In this document: piece by piece, positions 7,567-15,956 of the stretch
How the letters are laid out: each line of letters begins with the position of its first letter
Numbering within the stretch: the first letter of the stretch is position 1
Source: an uncultured Roseburia sp.
GTDB lineage: Bacteria > Bacillota > Clostridia > Lachnospirales > Lachnospiraceae
Direction: 5' to 3'
Assembly (NCBI GenBank): GCA_910584215.1
Contig: CAJTYI010000045.1
Coordinates: 1 to 23,479, forward strand
DNA: 23,479 bases
Notes under the pieces: generated by a model
Told to the model about the DNA's origin: nothing
What the model saw: only the letters and a program-made list of their open reading frames with translations
The model's database searches: none
Position numbers and translations under genes: made by a program

Positions 7567-7794
7567 ATGTATTTTCAAGAAAGAATGTTTAATCCGACTT
7601 ACGTAAGTAGGAACTATTATAACCAGATACAAACACAGATTGATAATTATAATTTTCAACAGAATATTGAAGTTGAAAAAGCGGTAAAAGCAACACATGA
7701 TTTGTGTAGTGCTGTTAAAAATATGGATGAACGGCATCAACAAGAGGCATTTTGTTTATGCTTGGAAGCAATGGCACAGGAATTTGGCTGGTAA
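7567..7794 (+). CDS. Small conserved mobile-element protein, unknown function
   Basis: This 75-residue protein is rich in Gln, Asn, Tyr and charged residues, and is helical. It runs MYFQERMFNPTYVSRNYYNQIQ early and ends EAFCLCLEAMAQEFGW. I recall similar short proteins in Firmicute prophages and conjugative elements, with no known role. An earlier in-frame ATG at 7534 exists, but AGAGGT (7555-7560) lies just before ATG 7567 at a good distance, so I chose the latter. The gene follows the ASCH gene by 41 bases and may be part of the same transcript. Confidence 0.6.
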   Translation: MYFQERMFNPTYVSRNYYNQIQTQIDNYNFQQNIEVEKAVKATHDLCSAVKNMDERHQQEAFCLCLEAMAQEFGW

Positions 7795-8055
7795 TAAAGA
7801 TGTATAGGCAATAATGGAGAAAAGGAATAGATGTTGTATTGTGGTATGTAATTTCCGAAAACAACTTCACTGTGAATAGTAAAGATAGATTATATCAAGC
7901 CTTCAGGAATAAAATTTTTGCTACTGGAAAAGTAGAAAACTATGTGGCATAAGCGATATTATAAATGATGTGTGTATCAGAAGTCGTTAATTATCGGCAT
8001 TTGTTGATAACTGATAATATGCCCGGGAAGACAGTGATTTAGCGATGCTGTATAC
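7795..8055. other. Intergenic stretch with no intact gene
   Basis: No convincing ORF, RNA or repeat is visible. One frame (about 7838-7951) reads LWYVISENNFTVNSKDRLYQAF and continues to a stop at VENYVA. It is protein-like in composition but has no start or recognised family, so it may be a decayed fragment. Confidence 0.4.
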
Positions 8056-8604
8056 AAGCGGAAGTATATGGCAAATACCTCTTTGCTGTATGAGCGGTTA
8101 AATACAATGGAGGTTCGCCAGATAAATTACCAAGCGGAAACAGATGAGCGTTTTGAGAGAGTTTTTGAGTACATATCCGAGCATGAGGAAAGCCAGTCAA
8201 AAGTATTTTTTGACGGACAGATTTACGATGTGTTCAGTCTGATAGTAAGTCTAATTCAAAAAGCAGAGAAAGAAATCACTCTGATAGACGGATATGTAGA
8301 TATTGGGACATTGAATCTGCTTTCAAAGAAAAAGTCTGATGTTGCAGTTACAATTTATATACAGAAACAAACCTAACTGACGATAGCCGATGTTAAAAAT
8401 TTCAATGCACAGTACCCGACACTGAAAATAAAATATATCAAAGTATTCCATGACAGGTTTTTGATTCTTGATGGAACGATAGCCTGTCATGTAGGAGCGT
8501 CTTTGAAAGATGCAGGAAAAAAGTGTTTTGGAATCAATTTAATTCAAGATGCAGGCATCATCAAAGACATCCTGCAAAGATTAGAACTGGAAACGGAGGA
8601 ATAA
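8056..8604 (+). pseudogene. Truncated ORF6N-type phage/mobile protein with internal stop
   Basis: The frame reads RKYMANTSLLYERLNTMEVRQ onward and matches my recollection of the C-terminal half of ORF6N-domain proteins: a coiled linker, FFDGQIYDVFSLIVSLIQKAEKEI, LIDGYVDIGTLNLL, then FHDRFLILDG and HVGASLKDAGKK, a PLD-like HxK/R...D pattern. An in-frame TAA at 8374-8376 interrupts it after IYIQKQT. The same frame resumes at once with LTIADVKNFNAQYPTL and continues to the stop at 8602. The N-terminal ORF6N DNA-binding domain is absent, and the ATG at 8068 corresponds to an internal Met. It is therefore doubly broken. ORF6N proteins are usually phage or element accessory factors. Confidence 0.75.
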
Positions 8605-8888
8605 GAAATTCTTTGAGGTCACAATTTGCGACCTTAGAAAAAATGCAAACAGCTTAAACTATTCTGGGATTCGTTGTGAAATGCAGGTATTAATCGGGAA
8701 AGGATTTACAGCGTAACATTTCCCTAAATGCAATCCTCTTGCTAATCGCCTGCTAAAAGGAGCATTTAAAGAACCTTAAAACTAACAGTCACATGGAGGT
8801 ACGAGATAACATTCTGAATCCGTGACAAGTAAGGGAATAAAGGGATTATATAATACTAAGAGGGAGCTGCCTACCAGAAAATGGCCTA
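8605..8888. other. Island end, noncoding, possible ORF6N fragment
   Basis: No intact gene is visible. GAGGTCACAA/TTTGCGACCTT (8615-8635) is an imperfect palindrome. In one frame (8610 on) it reads SLRSQFATLEK, which resembles a short conserved piece of the ORF6N domain. A frameshift at the A-run would continue as NANSLNYSGIR. If real, the N-terminal part of the broken gene lies out of order downstream of its C-terminal part. Confidence 0.3.
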
Positions 8889-8969
8889 CTCCTAAGCGGT
8901 AGGCCGGAGGTTCAAATCCTCTTAGCGACGTCTAAAATGCCGGGAATACTGGGATTCCAGAGTTCCCGG
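8889..8969 (+). repeat. attR-like direct repeat (81 bp)
   Basis: This is a perfect copy of 5314-5394. It contains the 3' half of tRNA-Arg from the anticodon loop onward and the terminator hairpin (8940-8969). The 5' half of a tRNA is missing, so it is not a functional tRNA gene. Downstream sequence (8970 on) is taken to be original chromosome. Confidence 0.9.
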
Positions 8970-9132
8970 CGTTCTATTTATAATCGATTCTGCTAATCAA
9001 AATGGTATGCCTGTTAATTATCCGAAAATTTTGTTTAGTTTGTCAGAAAGCCATCATTTACAAATTCCATATAGTCGTTCCGTATCATATAATACATATA
9101 TCATATAAATTATAGATTTTAATTTTTTATTG

Positions 9133-9141
9133 TGCTATAAT
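9133..9141 (+). promoter_or_regulatory. Probable extended -10 promoter of the sensor kinase gene
   Basis: TGCTATAAT carries a perfect TATAAT (9136-9141) with the TG extension. It lies 63 bases before the chosen start at 9204. No good -35 is seen at 17 bases. Confidence 0.45.
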
Positions 9142-9203
9142 CTATATTCATTACCACAATGATTTCAATCAATAATAGTTATCCAAACAGGGTGGAGATA
9201 TAT

Positions 9204-11783
9204 ATGAGTAAAAATCCAAGCGCAACGAAAAAGAACAAAGGAACTTCTTTACTGATTTCAATCATACTGGTGTTTTGTATACTGGGAGCGGTTGTAATAT
9301 CTGTGGCACACAAGATATCCCGCGAAATGTCTGCCTCAGCGATACAAAATTTGAGTGAAAATCTTAATTTAATCAAATCTACGATCGAGGCCATTCTAAA
9401 CAATGAAGCGGAGTTCCAAAATCTGATTGCGAACGAGATCGCGATGGCTGACGACCCGGACGAATATGTGCGCTCCTATGTGGCAAATAAGACCATGGTG
9501 AAGATGTCTTTGATTCGCGCCGGGGCAGATAAAGGCATCTCCAACACAGGAGAGGTTTTTTCTGAAGAAGAACTTGACTTTTCTGCTGGAGGGACGGTGG
9601 CTGGTTTTCCCATTTCTCAGTCTTATTTAAATTATATGGGTACCTGGGCCTACACGATCAAATGTCCTGTCATTAAGGACGGAGAGGAGATTGCAACCCT
9701 GTATATTGAATACATTTACGATTCACTTGATCGCTCCCTTCCTGACGGATTTTACAATAATCAGGCTGCGCTTTATATTATGGATGTAGAGAGCCAGAGG
9801 TTTGTGTTAAAACCGGAAGGAATGGGAATGCGGAGTGCAGGGCATCTCAATCTGACAGATTTTTACCGCGCCAACAGCATTGATGATGCCTCGTTGCGGG
9901 CAGAGGTGGAAGATTGCCTGGAAACCGGCAAAAATATTTTATTCTACCACGATATCCGCGAAGTAAATTCATTAAATTACATGTGGTCCGTTAATGGGGG
10001 GACTATATATTTGGCCGGCTATGTCGCTTATGAAGCGGTTCAGCAGGAGGGAAAGACAGTCAACCAGAACATATTACTTGTTGTCATCGTGATGTTAGTG
10101 GCTTTTTTTCTGTGCTTTATCCTCTATTATTTTAATCAGCGTCAGCAAACTAAGACCAGCAGAGAGCGGGAAAAAGAGAGAGAGATTCATAACAAACAAC
10201 TTATGGAAGCATTGCAGGCGGCACAGATTGCCAATAACTCTAAAACCATGTTTCTCTCCAATATGTCGCATGATATCCGTACACCGATGAACGCTGTGCT
10301 CGGTTTTACAACACTTCTTGCCAAGGATGCGGATAATCCAGTGAAAGTGCGGGAATACACCAATAAAATTATGGCTTCAGGTCAGCATCTGCTCAGCCTG
10401 ATCAATGATATCTTGGATGTATCAAAAATAGAAAGCGGCAAAGTAGTGCTCACGTTTGAAAAATTTTCTTTGAATGACGTGGTTTCTTCCGTTGACGCGA
10501 TTATCCAGCCTATGGCAAAAGCGAAAAAACAGAATTTTTATGTGGAAGTGAAAGGAATCAAGCACGAAGAATTGATCGGAGACGAGACACGAATCAATCA
10601 GATTTTGATCAACCTTTTATCCAACGCCGTCAAATATACGCCGGAAGGCGGCAATATCTGGTTTCGCATTACCGGGTTAAAGCAGCGTTCCAATCAATAC
10701 GAACATATCAGAATTGAAGTCGAAGATGACGGTTATGGCATGACGTCTGAGTATCTCAAAACAATATTTGATGCATTTACAAGGGCGGAGAACAGTACCA
10801 CGAACAAAGTGCAGGGAACCGGTCTTGGGATGGCAATTACAAAAAATATTGTGGAACTGATGGGAGGTACGATTGATGTTTCCAGTAAAGTGGGCCATGG
10901 AAGCTTGTTTAAGGTCGAACTGGAATGTCGTATTACGGAAGAGCAGGCAGACAGGCAGTTTTGGAATCAGTGTGGCATTACCCGGATTCTTTTGATCGAT
11001 TATGATAAAAGCTCCTGTGAAAACATTTATATGTTGATGAAAGATGTCAATGTCCCGGTCTCTGCAGTACAGAGCGTTGAAGAAGCGCTGCATTTTATTC
11101 AAAATGTAGATGTCACACAAAAGCCATATCATCTGATATTGGTAGACAGAAATGTGCCTGATGTCGACGGCGCACATACGGTTCAGGTGCTGCGGAATGC
11201 ATTAACGTACTGCGTGCCGATACTGTTTATGACGGATCATCACACCAGTGAGTTTGACGACCCGATCCTGCTGGAAAATGTTGGCGTCATGGCAAAACCG
11301 TTCTTTATTTCCACATTGAGAGAAAAGATCGTGGAGATGCAAAACGGAGTGATTGCGGAGGATAAGGACGTAACGGATTTGAGCAATTCCCTCAAAGGAC
11401 TGCATTTTCTTGCCGCAGAGGATAATGAAATCAATGCGGAGATTCTGGCGGAGATTCTGGAGATGGAGGGCGCGAGCTGTGAGATTGTTGAAAATGGCCA
11501 GTTGGCCGTGGAACGCTTTGCACAGGCCCAAAAAGACGACTTTGATGCAATCCTGATGGACGTCCAGATGCCGGTGATGAATGGTTATGATGCTACAAAA
11601 GCAATACGCGCGCTGGAGCGCGACGACGCTAAGTCCATTCCCATTATCGCCATGACCGCAAACGCCTTTGCGGAAGATGAAAAAGCGGCTCTTGATGCCG
11701 GAATGAATGCCCATGTGGCAAAGCCGCTTGATGTCGAGCTGGTTAAAAAAGTGATTCGGCAATATATCGATGGGAAAGAATAA
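9204..11783 (+). CDS. Hybrid sensor histidine kinase with two receiver domains
   Basis: The 859-residue membrane protein has TM1 at about 14-34, an extracytoplasmic sensor region of about 250 residues, and TM2 at about 287-312. A HisKA domain with SHDIRTPMN carries the phospho-acceptor His356. A HATPase domain has the N box NQILINLLSNAVKYTPEGG and the G boxes DDGYGM and GTGLGMAITKN. Two receiver domains follow. The first has phospho-acceptor Asp648 (LVDRNVP) and looks diverged; the second has Asp786 (LMDVQMP) with the MTANAF and AKPLD signatures. No Hpt or DNA-binding output domain is present, so the signal must leave by another protein. An upstream ATG at 9159 exists, but GGTGGAG (9191-9197) supports ATG 9204. 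The next gene, a lipoprotein, probably supplies the ligand. Confidence 0.9.
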   Translation: MSKNPSATKKNKGTSLLISIILVFCILGAVVISVAHKISREMSASAIQNLSENLNLIKSTIEAILNNEAEFQNLIANEIAMADDPDEYVRSYVANKTMVKMSLIRAGADKGISNTGEVFSEEELDFSAGGTVAGFPISQSYLNYMGTWAYTIKCPVIKDGEEIATLYIEYIYDSLDRSLPDGFYNNQAALYIMDVESQRFVLKPEGMGMRSAGHLNLTDFYRANSIDDASLRAEVEDCLETGKNILFYHDIREVNSLNYMWSVNGGTIYLAGYVAYEAVQQEGKTVNQNILLVVIVMLVAFFLCFILYYFNQRQQTKTSREREKEREIHNKQLMEALQAAQIANNSKTMFLSNMSHDIRTPMNAVLGFTTLLAKDADNPVKVREYTNKIMASGQHLLSLINDILDVSKIESGKVVLTFEKFSLNDVVSSVDAIIQPMAKAKKQNFYVEVKGIKHEELIGDETRINQILINLLSNAVKYTPEGGNIWFRITGLKQRSNQYEHIRIEVEDDGYGMTSEYLKTIFDAFTRAENSTTNKVQGTGLGMAITKNIVELMGGTIDVSSKVGHGSLFKVELECRITEEQADRQFWNQCGITRILLIDYDKSSCENIYMLMKDVNVPVSAVQSVEEALHFIQNVDVTQKPYHLILVDRNVPDVDGAHTVQVLRNALTYCVPILFMTDHHTSEFDDPILLENVGVMAKPFFISTLREKIVEMQNGVIAEDKDVTDLSNSLKGLHFLAAEDNEINAEILAEILEMEGASCEIVENGQLAVERFAQAQKDDFDAILMDVQMPVMNGYDATKAIRALERDDAKSIPIIAMTANAFAEDEKAALDAGMNAHVAKPLDVELVKKVIRQYIDGKE

Positions 11784-11837
11784 AGGAGTGAACAATTCAA
11801 ATTAAACAGCCGCTCATGCGGTGGAATGTGAGGAAAT

Positions 11838-13157
11838 ATGAAAATAAATAGAAATAAAATCACCCGGAATATCGCGGTCATGTGTCTTACCGTGATGACC
11901 GGGTCAGTGCTCGCCTCGTGCGCAGTACATCCCGATCCCAACCAGAATGTTGTCATAACAGAAGAAAAGGAACAACGGCTTGTCAATTTGTTCAGCCCTA
12001 TGGAAAAGACCGATCCCGATGCCGAAAATGTGGCGAGAAGTGCCGCGGATACAACTATCGCTATGGCGGAAGAACAACTGGGTGTGACAGTGGCATACCG
12101 AACCTACACGGCGGAGGATTATCAGGATAAGACTTACGACGAAATTACGTTTGACCGTGCGAGCAACAACATGGATGATATCTATCTGTTAAACCCGGAT
12201 ACCATCCAGGCGCTGGGAGAAGAAGATCTGCTGATGGATTTGTCGGATCTTGATTGTGCTAAGAATCTGCGGGATGTGGTAAAAACGGCAAACACTGTCA
12301 ATGGAAAACTGGCGGCGATTCCGCAGGAGGTAGTGGCATACGGTCTTTTTATCAATAAGGACATATTTGACCAATATAATCTGACGATGCCGGAAACACC
12401 GGAAGATTTTTTGGAGTGCTGCCGTGTGTTGAAAGAAAATGGTTATGAGACACCGATTGGTGCAAATCGCTGGTGGTTGGAGACATTTGTTTTTGCGCAG
12501 GCATATGCCGATCTGTACAATGGTGGCAATACAGAAGCGGAGATAGCCGCGCTCAACAGCGGAGAAGCCAAATACAGTGATTACATGCGCTCAGGTTTTG
12601 AATTTTTGCAGGAATTGATAGACTGTGGATATGTTGATGCCAAGAAAGCATATGTCAGTGAGGCTATCGAAGCCGAGGGTCCTGATTTTCTTGCTGGAAA
12701 AACGCCCATTGTCATGGCATATTGGGGCGCAGCGAACACCGATACCGCATATGGAAAAACAGATTTTAACCTCCAGGTAATTGGTTTTCCCAGCAGCCGC
12801 GGACAGATGCCTGTCATGCCTATGACCGGGTTCGCAGTCGGCGCCAATGCGGAGCACGCCAAGGACGCCATGCTCACTTTGGATGCGATACTTTCCGACG
12901 AGGCACTTTTGGCATATGCAAAAATAAACAGAGTCATTTCTCCGTCTAAAAATGTTGAGGTAGATTGTGTTCCCGCCCTAAAACTCTTGAACGACAAGAT
13001 TGAAGAGAATGTTTTTGTCCTTGGTTCCAATGCGAGTATGAAAGTGGAGCAATGGGGCAACACCTGTCTGATTGTGCGCGAACTGTTAAACGGCGCGACG
13101 GTAGATGAATGTATGGAAGCGTTCGACCGATTACAGGAGGAATCACTGCGCGAATAA
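11838..13157 (+). CDS. Extracellular solute-binding lipoprotein (ABC family 1 type)
   Basis: The 439-residue protein has a lipoprotein signal peptide: basic start, hydrophobic core and lipobox VLASC with Cys28. The mature part resembles family 1 sugar-binding proteins of ABC transporters, with features such as VNGKLAAIPQEVVAYGLFINKDIFDQYNL, ETPEDFLECCRVLKENG and FLAGKTPIVMAYWG. It should sit on the outer face of the membrane and bind a small solute, probably a sugar. No permease or ATPase gene is nearby. It follows a hybrid kinase by 54 bases, so it may act as that kinase's sensor partner or as an orphan receptor. GAGGAAAT precedes the ATG. Confidence 0.85.
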   Translation: MKINRNKITRNIAVMCLTVMTGSVLASCAVHPDPNQNVVITEEKEQRLVNLFSPMEKTDPDAENVARSAADTTIAMAEEQLGVTVAYRTYTAEDYQDKTYDEITFDRASNNMDDIYLLNPDTIQALGEEDLLMDLSDLDCAKNLRDVVKTANTVNGKLAAIPQEVVAYGLFINKDIFDQYNLTMPETPEDFLECCRVLKENGYETPIGANRWWLETFVFAQAYADLYNGGNTEAEIAALNSGEAKYSDYMRSGFEFLQELIDCGYVDAKKAYVSEAIEAEGPDFLAGKTPIVMAYWGAANTDTAYGKTDFNLQVIGFPSSRGQMPVMPMTGFAVGANAEHAKDAMLTLDAILSDEALLAYAKINRVISPSKNVEVDCVPALKLLNDKIEENVFVLGSNASMKVEQWGNTCLIVRELLNGATVDECMEAFDRLQEESLRE

Positions 13158-13232
13158 TTTTCTATCATAAACACGAGAAGAAACTTGTTTATGATCATGC
13201 CTGTGGCAGTAGGTATGTGGATAAACAGATGA

Positions 13233-13270
13233 AAACCCGCCGGATTGAGTAAATCGTTCCGGCGGGTTTG
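13233..13270 (+). terminator. Probable terminator after the lipoprotein gene
   Basis: AAACCCGCCGGA (13233-13244) pairs with TCCGGCGGGTTT (13258-13269) around a 13-base loop. The tail GTTTGTATTGT is only moderately T-rich. The stem is very stable and ends the kinase/lipoprotein operon. Confidence 0.75.
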
Positions 13271-13399
13271 TATTGTACGCAAGGGCATGTAGGGTATAGA
13301 ATTTGGGAGGATGTTCCTATGAAGACTATGTTGATAATTTGAATGGCAAGCTTTTGGGAAGATAGAAGTCATGTTTGGGTGTTATACCTTTACTTAAAA

Positions 13400-13426
13400 G
13401 TTAACCCTACAATTTTGTAAGGTAAC
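13400..13426. promoter_or_regulatory. Operator-like imperfect palindrome
   Basis: GTTAACCCTACAA faces TTTTGTAAGGTAAC. Outer GTTA/TAAC, inner CC/GG and TACAA/TTGTA pair. GTAAGG occurs twice (13417 and 13427). A second palindrome, AGGTTA-T-TAACCT, lies at 13475-13487. Such TACC...GGTA dyads resemble MerR/TetR-type operators, but no such regulator is encoded nearby, so the site may be an orphan. Confidence 0.35.
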
Positions 13427-13561
13427 GTAAGGAAAAAAAGGCGACAACAAAGAGGATATTTCATAAAATAACATAGGTTATTAACCTGAAAACTTTATAG
13501 CATGTATGAAAAATCAAATAATAACCGTTTATAATAAGGGAAGAATATGGAGTGAGCTATC

Positions 13562-13693
13562 ATGAAGAAGAAAAAAATTTGGTCCAGGTTGATCGTTCTT
13601 GTTACCGGCATAGTTGTAGTAGTAATGTTTTTGTTCAGTAAAAAATCTCCTCGCACTATCCGGCTGGGAGAATACAGAAACAGCGACTGGTAG
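13562..13693 (+). CDS. Small single-TM peptide, 43 aa
   Basis: This short ORF encodes a basic start (MKKKKIWSR), one hydrophobic helix of about 17 residues (LIVLVTGIVVVVMFLF) and a short tail ending GEYRNSDW. GGAG (13549-13552) lies nine bases before the ATG, which supports translation. The tail resembles the first residues after the signal in some secreted proteins, so it could also be a truncated gene. It lies between the palindromes at 13400-13487 and the DNA polymerase gene. No function can be given. Confidence 0.45.
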   Translation: MKKKKIWSRLIVLVTGIVVVVMFLFSKKSPRTIRLGEYRNSDW

Positions 13694-13773
13694 GAAAGGC
13701 CACCATAAATTACCGGTTGAAAACAGAACGTGTGTTTACTATAATGAGGGCAAAACAGGAGGTGAACACACGT

Positions 13774-15000
13774 TTGAACGAGGTTATTTTTCATATTGAT
13801 GTTAATTCGGCCTTTCTGTCCTGGGAGGCCGTTTATCGTCTGGCGCATCGGGGAGAAACGCAGGATTTGCGGGAAATTGTCTCTGCCGTGGGCGGCGACG
13901 TCACCATGCGCCATGGTATTATACTTGCCAAATCTATTCCGGCCAAGAAATATGGCATCAGAACAGGGGAGACGATCTTGGAGGCGAGGGGGAAATGTCC
14001 CGGCCTTACGCTGGTTCCAGCAAATTACGAACTGTATGAAGAATGCTCGGCAGCGTTTTTGGAGATTCTGCGCGATTATTCGGATATTGTGGAACCCTAC
14101 AGTATCGACGAGGCGTTTGTGGATATGAGTGCGAGCTGCCATCTGTTCGGGACACCGGAGGATACGGCGGCACAGATTAAGAACCGTATTCGCGATGAGC
14201 TGGGATTTACCGTCAATGTGGGGGTGTCCGGCAGCAGACTGCTCGCGAAAATGGCGTCGGACTTCCAAAAGCCCGATCGGGTGCACACGCTCTATCAGGA
14301 AGAAATCAGGCAAAAAATGTGGCCGCTTCCGGTGTCAGACCTTTTTTTTGTGGGACGTGCCACGGCGCGAAAACTGCATGCTATGGGGATTGGGACGATC
14401 GGGGAGCTTGCCTGCGCCGATCTGGCATGGATACGCGAAATATTAAAAAAGCCGGGGGAAACAGTGTGGAGATTTGCCAACGGAACCGACCCTTCGGTAC
14501 TGCTGCAGGAACAGACGGCAAACAAAGGGTACGGAAATAGCACCACTACTCCGTTTGATGTCAAGGATATAGAGACTGCGAACCGTGTGCTGCTTTCTCT
14601 GTGCGATATGGTGGCAAGCCGCCTGCGGGCGGATCGCGTAGAGATCGGGGTGGTGTCAGTGGGGATTCGTTATGCGGGATTTGCGGAAGGAAAATTTCCG
14701 TTTGTCTCGCATCAGAGGACACTGCACGGTTCCACCAATTTGACAAAAGAAATTTATGAGGCGGCCCGCGGGCTGCTAAAGGAGCTGTGGAACGGCAGCC
14801 CCGTCCGGCATCTGGGCGTACACACCGGACGGGTAAGCGGGGAAACCGCTTGCAGACAGATGAATCTGTTTGAGGAGATCGACTATGAAAAACTATCGTG
14901 CGTGGACAGAACCGTGGATACACTGCGGCACCGTTACGGGACAGGAGTGGTTACGCGCGCCGCACTCTTAAATACACCGTTTGCTTTCTCCGCTAAATAG
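13774..15000 (+). CDS. dinB: Y-family DNA polymerase (DinB/Pol IV type)
   Basis: This is an error-prone translesion DNA polymerase of 408 residues. The palm holds Asp9 (FHIDVNSAF) and Asp112-Glu113 (YSIDEAF), the three catalytic metal-binding acids. A thumb HhH region includes LFFVGRATARKLHAMGIGTIGELA, and a little-finger domain follows. CRQMNLFEE near the C-terminus fits a beta-clamp-binding motif (QxxLF). I place the start at TTG 13774: a full AGGAGGTGA (13757-13765) lies eight bases upstream, and the resulting MNEVIFHIDVNSAF beginning is typical. ATGs at 13717 and 13744 would add residues that read through this ribosome site. The gene ends overlapping the convergent araC-type gene by eight bases. 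No LexA-type box was noticed. Confidence 0.9.
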   Translation: MNEVIFHIDVNSAFLSWEAVYRLAHRGETQDLREIVSAVGGDVTMRHGIILAKSIPAKKYGIRTGETILEARGKCPGLTLVPANYELYEECSAAFLEILRDYSDIVEPYSIDEAFVDMSASCHLFGTPEDTAAQIKNRIRDELGFTVNVGVSGSRLLAKMASDFQKPDRVHTLYQEEIRQKMWPLPVSDLFFVGRATARKLHAMGIGTIGELACADLAWIREILKKPGETVWRFANGTDPSVLLQEQTANKGYGNSTTTPFDVKDIETANRVLLSLCDMVASRLRADRVEIGVVSVGIRYAGFAEGKFPFVSHQRTLHGSTNLTKEIYEAARGLLKELWNGSPVRHLGVHTGRVSGETACRQMNLFEEIDYEKLSCVDRTVDTLRHRYGTGVVTRAALLNTPFAFSAK

Positions 15001-15859
15001 GCTTTGTGTCGAGCAATTCTTTGGGAGAAATGCCGTACTCTTTCTTGAAAGCCCGGTAGAAGCTGGAATAATCTCTGAAACCGTAACTTTCATAGGTTTT
15101 TGTGATATTCATACTGGCCAAGATTGCTTCTTTACAGAGAGTAAGTCTCTTTTTGGTGATGAACTGGTGCAGAGAGAGGCCAAGATTTTTTTTGAACAGA
15201 TGGGCAATATAGTATTTGCTGACGAAAAACTGATCAGCCAGTTTTTCCAGACTCAACTCTTCATCCAAATGTTCCTCAATGTAATTGCAGAGATTTTGGT
15301 ACAGCGAAACATCTTCACTGGCCTGGTAGGGATTGTTTTGTTCATAGACCAATCGGTTAATCTGTAAAATAAGATCAGAAACTTTCAAATTGACAAAAGA
15401 TTCCTGTCCGAAGCGTTTGGTCTGCATTTCCTCGATCAGTGAGAGCATTTTTGACTGGATATTATTGAACGAAATGCGGTCCAGATGAAAAATATATTCT
15501 CTGTTGGTGATGACGTGCTGCATCAGATATATGTAATCCGGGGACATGGAGAGCAGACGGTTACAATACGCACGGCTAATCCAGAACACGAAACGCCGGT
15601 AGGGATCGTGATAGCTGTGGACAATCGCGCGGTGTGAGATTTCAGGCGGAATCAGCATAATGTCACCGAAAGCGATGGTGTAAGTGTTGTCCTCGATCTC
15701 AAAGCTGGCGTCCCCCTCCAAAAATAAATAAAATTCATAGTAATCGTGTGTGTGTGTGGATAATTTGATCGAAGAAGTGTCATGATAATAAAAGACTTCA
15801 AAATCCTTGGAGAGCATATATTGACGGTTGGAAAATTGGGATTGCAGCTTCTTTTTCAT
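14993..15859 (-). CDS. AraC family transcriptional regulator, probably of uxuAB
   Basis: The 288-residue protein has an N-terminal cupin-like sensing domain (THTHDYYEFYLFLEGDASFEI, then FGDIMLIPPEISHRAIV) and a C-terminal double helix-turn-helix (LSLEKLADQFFVSKYYIAHLFKK and the second helix pair ITKTYESYGFRDYSSFYRAFKKEYG). This is the sugar-sensing AraC/XylS type. It is transcribed away from uxuA, with about 200 bases between them, so it probably controls hexuronate use; this is inferred from position. The open frame begins at 15934, but AGGAAAG lies eight bases before the ATG at 15859, and the family usually starts near here. Confidence 0.85.
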   Translation of the reverse strand: MKKKLQSQFSNRQYMLSKDFEVFYYHDTSSIKLSTHTHDYYEFYLFLEGDASFEIEDNTYTIAFGDIMLIPPEISHRAIVHSYHDPYRRFVFWISRAYCNRLLSMSPDYIYLMQHVITNREYIFHLDRISFNNIQSKMLSLIEEMQTKRFGQESFVNLKVSDLILQINRLVYEQNNPYQASEDVSLYQNLCNYIEEHLDEELSLEKLADQFFVSKYYIAHLFKKNLGLSLHQFITKKRLTLCKEAILASMNITKTYESYGFRDYSSFYRAFKKEYGISPKELLDTKPI

Positions 15860-15956
15860 AGGCAGGTCTTTCCTTTTTTTCTTTATTATACAAAAAGACA
15901 GCAACTTTTGCAATATAAGCAACAATCCTGCCAATGGATTTTTTATGAAAACTTTA

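Larger units (their letters stand above)
5314..8969. mobile_element. Small integrated island in tRNA-Arg, no integrase
   Basis: The segment lies between two perfect 81-bp direct repeats at the 3' end of tRNA-Arg, giving a unit length of 3575 bp. It is visibly richer in A and T than the genes on either side and codes for an operon (5535-7525), a small protein (7567-7794) and a broken ORF6N-type gene (8056-8604). There is no integrase, relaxase or replication gene. It is therefore either a remnant that lost its recombinase or a satellite moved in trans. Boundaries are set by the repeats; excision has not been shown. Confidence 0.8.

Noticed and set aside
8889..8930. Second tRNA-Arg gene
   Set aside because: Only the 3' half is present; the acceptor 5' strand and D arm are missing. 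It is the attR repeat.
12581..13372. Minus-strand open frame of 263 codons opposite the solute-binding lipoprotein gene
   Set aside because: The plus-strand gene is well supported by lipobox and family features. The antisense translation has no recognisable domain.
13495..14313. Minus-strand open frame of 272 codons opposite the polymerase gene
   Set aside because: It overlaps the catalytic region of a clear DinB gene and its translation is not protein-like.
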